The notes beneath the pieces are model-generated. The model was not told where the DNA came from. It made no database searches and was given only the letters and a program-made list of their open reading frames with translations. This document shows, piece by piece, positions 60,300-64,000 of a DNA stretch of 64,000 nucleotides; within the stretch, counting starts at the first letter, position 1, and each line of letters opens with the position of its first letter. The DNA comes from Qipengyuania_B thermophila. GTDB taxonomy: Bacteria; Pseudomonadota; Alphaproteobacteria; Sphingomonadales; Sphingomonadaceae. A program made the position numbers and the translations under genes. The stretch spans positions 124,001 through 188,000 of the forward strand of contig NZ_SDSI01000001.1 of the NCBI RefSeq assembly GCF_004153605.1, read 5' to 3'.

Positions 60300-60968
60300 A
60301 TGACCCCGCTTCCCTTCGACGCGATCGGCTTCGACCTCGACGGCACCCTGCTCGACACGCACCGCGACCTGGGCGCGGCGGTGAACCATGCCCTCGCCCT
60401 CGGCGGCTTCCGGCCGGTGCCGGTCGAGGAGGTCGAGGGGCTGATCGGCGGCGGCGCCAAGCGGATGCTGGCCCGCGCGCTCGAGGGTCAGGGCGGTGTC
60501 CCGGCTGACGAGTTCCGCCGCCTCTACAAGGCGCTGCTGGCGTTCTACGGCGCCCACGCCGCCGTGCACACCCGCCCCTATCCCGGCGTCGTGGAAACGC
60601 TCGATGACCTTGCCGCGCGGGGCATCCGGATGGCGGTGGTCACCAACAAGTTCGAAAGCTTCGCGCGCGACATTCTGGCCGCGCTGGCGCTTTCGGACCG
60701 CTTTGACGCCATCATCGGCGGCGACACGCTCGGCAAGGGCCGGGCCAAACCGGCACCCGACCCGGTGCTTGCCGCCATCGACGCGTGCGGCGGCCGACGC
60801 TTCGCCTTCGTCGGGGACAGCAGCTACGATGTCATGGCCGCACGAGCTGCGGGTGTTCCGGTGCTCGCAGCCGCGTATGGGTACTGCGACAGGCCGGCCG
60901 CGGAGCTGGGAGCCGATGCGGTGATCCGGTCCTTTGCCGAACTGATCCCGGTACTCGGGACGCTGTGA
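60300..60968 (+). CDS. gph: Phosphoglycolate phosphatase-like HAD hydrolase
   Basis: From ATG 60300 the protein is 222 residues with HAD motifs DLDGTLLDT (nucleophile D12, D14), VVTNK, and GDSSYDVMAARAAG. It matches Gph, which removes phosphate from 2-phosphoglycolate. Substrate specificity of this family is broad, so the name is by similarity. Confidence 0.88.
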   Translation: MTPLPFDAIGFDLDGTLLDTHRDLGAAVNHALALGGFRPVPVEEVEGLIGGGAKRMLARALEGQGGVPADEFRRLYKALLAFYGAHAAVHTRPYPGVVETLDDLAARGIRMAVVTNKFESFARDILAALALSDRFDAIIGGDTLGKGRAKPAPDPVLAAIDACGGRRFAFVGDSSYDVMAARAAGVPVLAAAYGYCDRPAAELGADAVIRSFAELIPVLGTL

Positions 60969-61039
60969 CCCGCTGTTGCGCTGCGGCGCAAGTTTTGCCA
61001 CCGCACCGCTCCGACCTTCAACGCATCGAGGAACCGTTC

Positions 61040-61948
61040 ATGAGCATCGACTTCACCGACAAGGTTGCCATCGTCACCGGCGCGGGCGGCGGACTGGGCA
61101 GGGCGTATGCGCTCGAACTGGCGCGCCGCGGGGCGAAGGTGGTGGTGAACGATCTGGGCGGCGCGCGCGATGGCACCGGAGCCTCGGATGCGGCGGCGCA
61201 GGTCGTGCAGGAAATCGAGGCGGCCGGCGGCGAGGCGATGGCCAACGGCGCCTCCGTCACCGAGTACGAGCAGATGGAGGCGATGGTCGCCGAGGCGAAG
61301 GACCGCTGGGGCGGCGTCCACATCCTCATCAACAATGCCGGCGTCCTGCGCGACAAGAGCTTTGCCAAGATGACCCCGCAGGACTTCGAGTTCGTGGTGC
61401 GTGTCCATCTCCTCGGGTCCGCCTACGCCACCAAGGCATGCTGGGAAACGATGCGCGAGCAGAGCTACGGCCGCATCCTCATGACGTCGTCCTCGACCGG
61501 CCTGTTCGGCAATTTCGGACAGGCGAACTATGGCGCGGCCAAGCTGGGCCTCGCCGGGCTGACCAAGACGCTCTACCTCGAAGGCGCGAAGAACAACATC
61601 AAGGTCAACACGCTGGCTCCGGTGGCGGGCACGCGGATGACCGAGGATCTGTTCCCCGAACAAGCGTTCAAGCTGTTCAGCCCGGAAAACGTCGTGCCGG
61701 CCGCCCTCTACCTCGTCAGCGAGGATGCGCCCACCAACGCCATCGTCGGCGCGGGCGCGGGTGGCTACCACTCCGCCTGGGTGGTGATGAACGACGCGGT
61801 GTTCCTGCCCGAGGGGGAGCGCACGGTGGAAGGCTTCGCTGCGCACTGGGACCGCATCAGCGCGCAGGAAAACCTCCACGCGCCGCAGTCGGGCGCCGAG
61901 CAGTCGGGCGCGATCCTCAAGGCCATGCAGGCGGCTGGGGCTGCCTGA
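61040..61948 (+). CDS. SDR-family dehydrogenase (MFE-2-like hydroxyacyl-CoA dehydrogenase)
   Basis: From ATG 61040 (GAGGAA eight bases upstream) the protein is 302 residues. It has the NAD-binding motif TGAGGGLGR (from T13), NNAG near 98-101 and the catalytic Y164-x3-K168 (YGAAK). The motif VNDLGGARDGTG after the second strand and the overall length are typical of the (3R)-hydroxyacyl-CoA dehydrogenase domain of multifunctional enzyme 2. It probably acts in fatty-acid oxidation. Confidence 0.85.
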   Translation: MSIDFTDKVAIVTGAGGGLGRAYALELARRGAKVVVNDLGGARDGTGASDAAAQVVQEIEAAGGEAMANGASVTEYEQMEAMVAEAKDRWGGVHILINNAGVLRDKSFAKMTPQDFEFVVRVHLLGSAYATKACWETMREQSYGRILMTSSSTGLFGNFGQANYGAAKLGLAGLTKTLYLEGAKNNIKVNTLAPVAGTRMTEDLFPEQAFKLFSPENVVPAALYLVSEDAPTNAIVGAGAGGYHSAWVVMNDAVFLPEGERTVEGFAAHWDRISAQENLHAPQSGAEQSGAILKAMQAAGAA

Positions 61949-62013
61949 GGGTGCATTGACCCGATAATACGCTTGGCCTAGCCTGTCGCCGGACAGGTGT
62001 CGGGGGGCAGGCC

Positions 62014-63189
62014 ATGTACAGCGAAGAGGACATCAATTCGGCCGTGGCGGCAGGGGCGTTGACGCCCGATGCGGCCGCGGCCTTCCGCGCGCACATGACG
62101 CGTGTGCGCGCCATGCCGCGCAGCGACGAGGAAGGATTCCGCCTCGTCAACAGCTTCAACGACATCTTCGTGGCCATCGCCATCGTCATCATGCTGGTGG
62201 CGGCGGGCGCGATCGGGCAGGCGCTGGCGGGCGCGTTTGCACCGGAACCGGTCTTCCCCGTCGATGCTCAGGTCAACAACGCCGCGATGGACGCGTGGGC
62301 GCGGCAGAATGCCTACAGATCCGCAATGAGCCGGCTGTTTTCCGGCCTGCTGGTTGCCGCGACCGCCTGGCCGCTGGCGGAGGTGTTTACGCGAAGGCGG
62401 CGGATGGCGCTGCCGTCCATCCTGCTGCTGCTGGCTTTTGTCGGCGGCGTGTTCGCGGCATTCTCCGGCGTGGGCGACGTGCTGAACCGGAGCGCGAACG
62501 AGACGACCGGAGCGCTGATGATCTCCGGTGCGGGGCTGGTTGCCGCCGGCGCGGCCTGGCTGCACTGGCGGCGCTTCATGGTGCCGATCACGGTTGCGGC
62601 AGGGGTCGGCGCTCTCGCGCTGACCGTGCTGTCGCTGATCGCCGGCGTGCTCAAAGCGGCGGGCGTGGAGGATACCGGCACCATGATCCTGTGGCTCGTG
62701 TTCCTCGCCGGCCTCGCCATCTTCGCCTTCGCCATGCGCTGGGACATGTCCGACCGGGCGCGCACGACGCGGCGCAGCGACGTCGCCTTCTGGCTGCACC
62801 TGCTGGCCGCGCCAATGATCGCGCACCCGATCTTCTACTCGCTCGGCATCATGGATGGCGGCGACGAGGTCGGCGTCGGCGCGGCCTTGGTGGTCGTGGC
62901 GATCTATGTGCTGTTCGGGCTGGTCGCCCTCGTCATCGACCGGCGGGCGCTGCTGGTCTCGGCGCTGGCCTATGTCCTGGCGGCGCTCGGCTTCCTGTTC
63001 GACCGCTTCGGCGCGGTCGAGCTGAACGTCGCGCTGACCGCGCTGGTGATCGGCTCGGCGCTGCTGATGCTGTCGGCGTTCTGGACCTCGCTGCGCTCAC
63101 GGCTGGTGATGGGCTTGCCCGCGGCCTGGCAGGAGCGCGTCCCGCCCGCGATGCCCGTCATGCGAGCGGCACCGGCGCTGCCCGCCTAG
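62014..63189 (+). CDS. Multi-pass membrane protein of unknown function (DUF2157-like)
   Basis: The 391-residue protein has a short soluble N-terminus (YSEEDINSAVAAGALTPDAA) and about ten hydrophobic helices. It resembles DUF2157-type membrane proteins in layout, with a small acidic N-terminal domain before the helices. Function is unknown. Its stop overlaps the end of the convergent DUF2794 gene by four bases. Confidence 0.75.
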   Translation: MYSEEDINSAVAAGALTPDAAAAFRAHMTRVRAMPRSDEEGFRLVNSFNDIFVAIAIVIMLVAAGAIGQALAGAFAPEPVFPVDAQVNNAAMDAWARQNAYRSAMSRLFSGLLVAATAWPLAEVFTRRRRMALPSILLLLAFVGGVFAAFSGVGDVLNRSANETTGALMISGAGLVAAGAAWLHWRRFMVPITVAAGVGALALTVLSLIAGVLKAAGVEDTGTMILWLVFLAGLAIFAFAMRWDMSDRARTTRRSDVAFWLHLLAAPMIAHPIFYSLGIMDGGDEVGVGAALVVVAIYVLFGLVALVIDRRALLVSALAYVLAALGFLFDRFGAVELNVALTALVIGSALLMLSAFWTSLRSRLVMGLPAAWQERVPPAMPVMRAAPALPA

Positions 63190-63533
63190 CCGTCGACCAG
63201 CTTGACCAGCCTACGCTCCACCGGCGCCAGCACGCCGGGCAGCTCATGCCCGCGCTTCAGCACCTGACCGTGCTCGCCGAACAGCGTCCACATGCCCTGC
63301 CGGTTGCGGTTGGCGGGCCGCTTCTCCACCCGCGCCTGAGGACGTTCGGCCGTGCGGCGGAAGGCGGCGAAGCTCGCGGCGTCGCGGTCGAAGTTCATCG
63401 CGTAGTCGCGCCACTCCCCGGCCGCGACCATCCGGCCGTACAGATCAAGGATCCGCTGGAGTTCCTGCCGGGTGAAGCCGACCTGCCCGAGGCGCGGCTG
63501 GGGAAAGGACAGGATCGCCGGGTCGTTCGTCAC
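63186..63533 (-). CDS. DUF2794 domain protein
   Basis: From GTG 63533 the protein is 115 residues: FPQPRLGQVGFTRQELQRIL, then GEWRDYAMNFDRDAASFAAF and VLKRGHELPGVLAPVERRLV, the DUF2794 pattern found almost only in alphaproteobacteria. Function is unknown. It starts a few bases after the stop of the serine acetyltransferase gene, so the two form a unit. Confidence 0.85.
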   Translation of the reverse strand: MTNDPAILSFPQPRLGQVGFTRQELQRILDLYGRMVAAGEWRDYAMNFDRDAASFAAFRRTAERPQARVEKRPANRNRQGMWTLFGEHGQVLKRGHELPGVLAPVERRLVKLVDG

Positions 63534-63538
63534 GACGT

Positions 63539-64000
63539 TCAGCGGCCGGTGCCGTTGCGCGGCTGGTCCGCGCCTGCGCGCCGCAGCGCGGCGATCTCGT
63601 CCCGAAGCGCGTGCACCTCCTGCTCCAGCGCCTCCAGACGGGCGGATGACGGCTCGCACGGCGCCTCGCAGGGCGTGCCATAGGGCATGAAGGCGCGCAT
63701 GTACGTCTCGACGGGAACAAGCGTCGAACGGGCCTTGAACCCGATCATGGTCGCCCCCGCCGGTACGTCGTCCAGCACCACGGCATTGGCGCCGATGCGC
63801 GCCCGCTCGCCGACGGTGATCGGCCCGATCACCTGCGCCCCCGAGCCGATGATGACGCCGTTGCCGATCGTCGGATGGCGTTTGCCCCCGATCCCGTTGG
63901 CCGGATTGGTGCCGCCCAGCGTCACGCACTGGTAGATCGTCACGTCGTCGCCGATCTCCGCCGTCTCGCCGATGACGGTGAAGCCATGGTCGATGAAGAA
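63539..64000 (-). CDS. cysE: Serine O-acetyltransferase, C-terminal part
   Basis: The gene is cut by the right edge; the last 153 residues are visible. They contain the hexapeptide-repeat core FFIDHGFTVIGETAEIGDDV, CVTLGGTNP and GGKRHPTIGNGVIIGSGAQV, characteristic of CysE/EpsC enzymes that make O-acetylserine for cysteine synthesis. An ATG at 63943 is internal to the domain and not the start. Confidence 0.92.
   Translation of the reverse strand, partial: FFIDHGFTVIGETAEIGDDVTIYQCVTLGGTNPANGIGGKRHPTIGNGVIIGSGAQVIGPITVGERARIGANAVVLDDVPAGATMIGFKARSTLVPVETYMRAFMPYGTPCEAPCEPSSARLEALEQEVHALRDEIAALRRAGADQPRNGTGR

Overview
The window looks like chromosome of a high-GC alphaproteobacterium, most likely a member of the Sphingomonadales. 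The reasons are the very high GC, the housekeeping genes (F1 ATP synthase, glmU, gph, a cysE-like gene next to a DUF2794 gene), the PEP-CTERM protein, and a flagellar set that uses sigma-54, FliA and FlgM instead of the FlbT/FlaF type. The assignment is inference; there is no rRNA gene to test it.

Region 1 (1-13.4 kb, minus strand) is a defence operon of visibly lower GC than the rest. In transcription order it encodes a BrxR/CapW-like WYL repressor, a 1718-residue DEAD-box helicase with a C-terminal DUF1998 zinc region, a SNF2 helicase (DrmD-like), a 1371-residue Eco57I/PglX-type adenine methyltransferase (DrmMI-like) and the start of a DUF262 (GmrS/SspE-type) protein cut by the left edge. 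All four junctions overlap by 1 or 4 bases. The parts match class 1 DISARM, but the DrmA and DrmB functions appear to sit in one chain, no DrmC phospholipase-D gene is seen, and a DUF262 gene and a WYL regulator are added. I regard it as a DISARM-related variant and the main item of interest.

Region 2 (13.4-14.2 kb) holds a small proline-rich ORF and a Dps ferritin-like gene, closed by a strong hairpin.

Region 3 (14.2-45.4 kb) is one compact flagellar cluster. An operon flgBCDEFGHIJKL-motAB runs on the minus strand from a consensus sigma-54 promoter. A MotA-like gene, flgA, flgM and flgN run on the plus strand. A lytic transglycosylase, flhA and fliA run on the plus strand from a second consensus sigma-54 promoter. 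fliD-fliS are on the minus strand. A long minus-strand operon runs fleQ/flbD-like regulator, fliEFGHIJKLMNOPQR, flhB. Flagellin fliC is on the plus strand. Almost all junctions are ATGA, GTGA or TGATG overlaps. Several parts are reduced: FlgD is 95 residues, the hook protein 265, FlgJ has only its rod-binding domain, FliA lacks recognisable region 3, and FliM lacks the N-terminal CheY-binding motif. fliC and fliD share an upstream motif (CTTAAA, 15 bases, TCGTTCA) that may be the cognate promoter of this FliA. No chemotaxis genes, flhF or flhG are present.

Region 4 (45.4-47.5 kb) is a low-GC patch next to flagellin with one family-4 glycosyltransferase, a possible gene fragment and about 660 bases without a recognisable gene.

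Region 5 (47.5-64 kb) is ordinary chromosome: ada, a membrane-anchored trypsin-like protease, atpHAG-lipoprotein-atpDC, a SOUL protein, a CAP protein, an L,D-transpeptidase, a PEP-CTERM protein, an HNH protein, glmU, gph, an SDR dehydrogenase, a multi-pass membrane protein, a DUF2794 protein and a serine O-acetyltransferase cut by the right edge.
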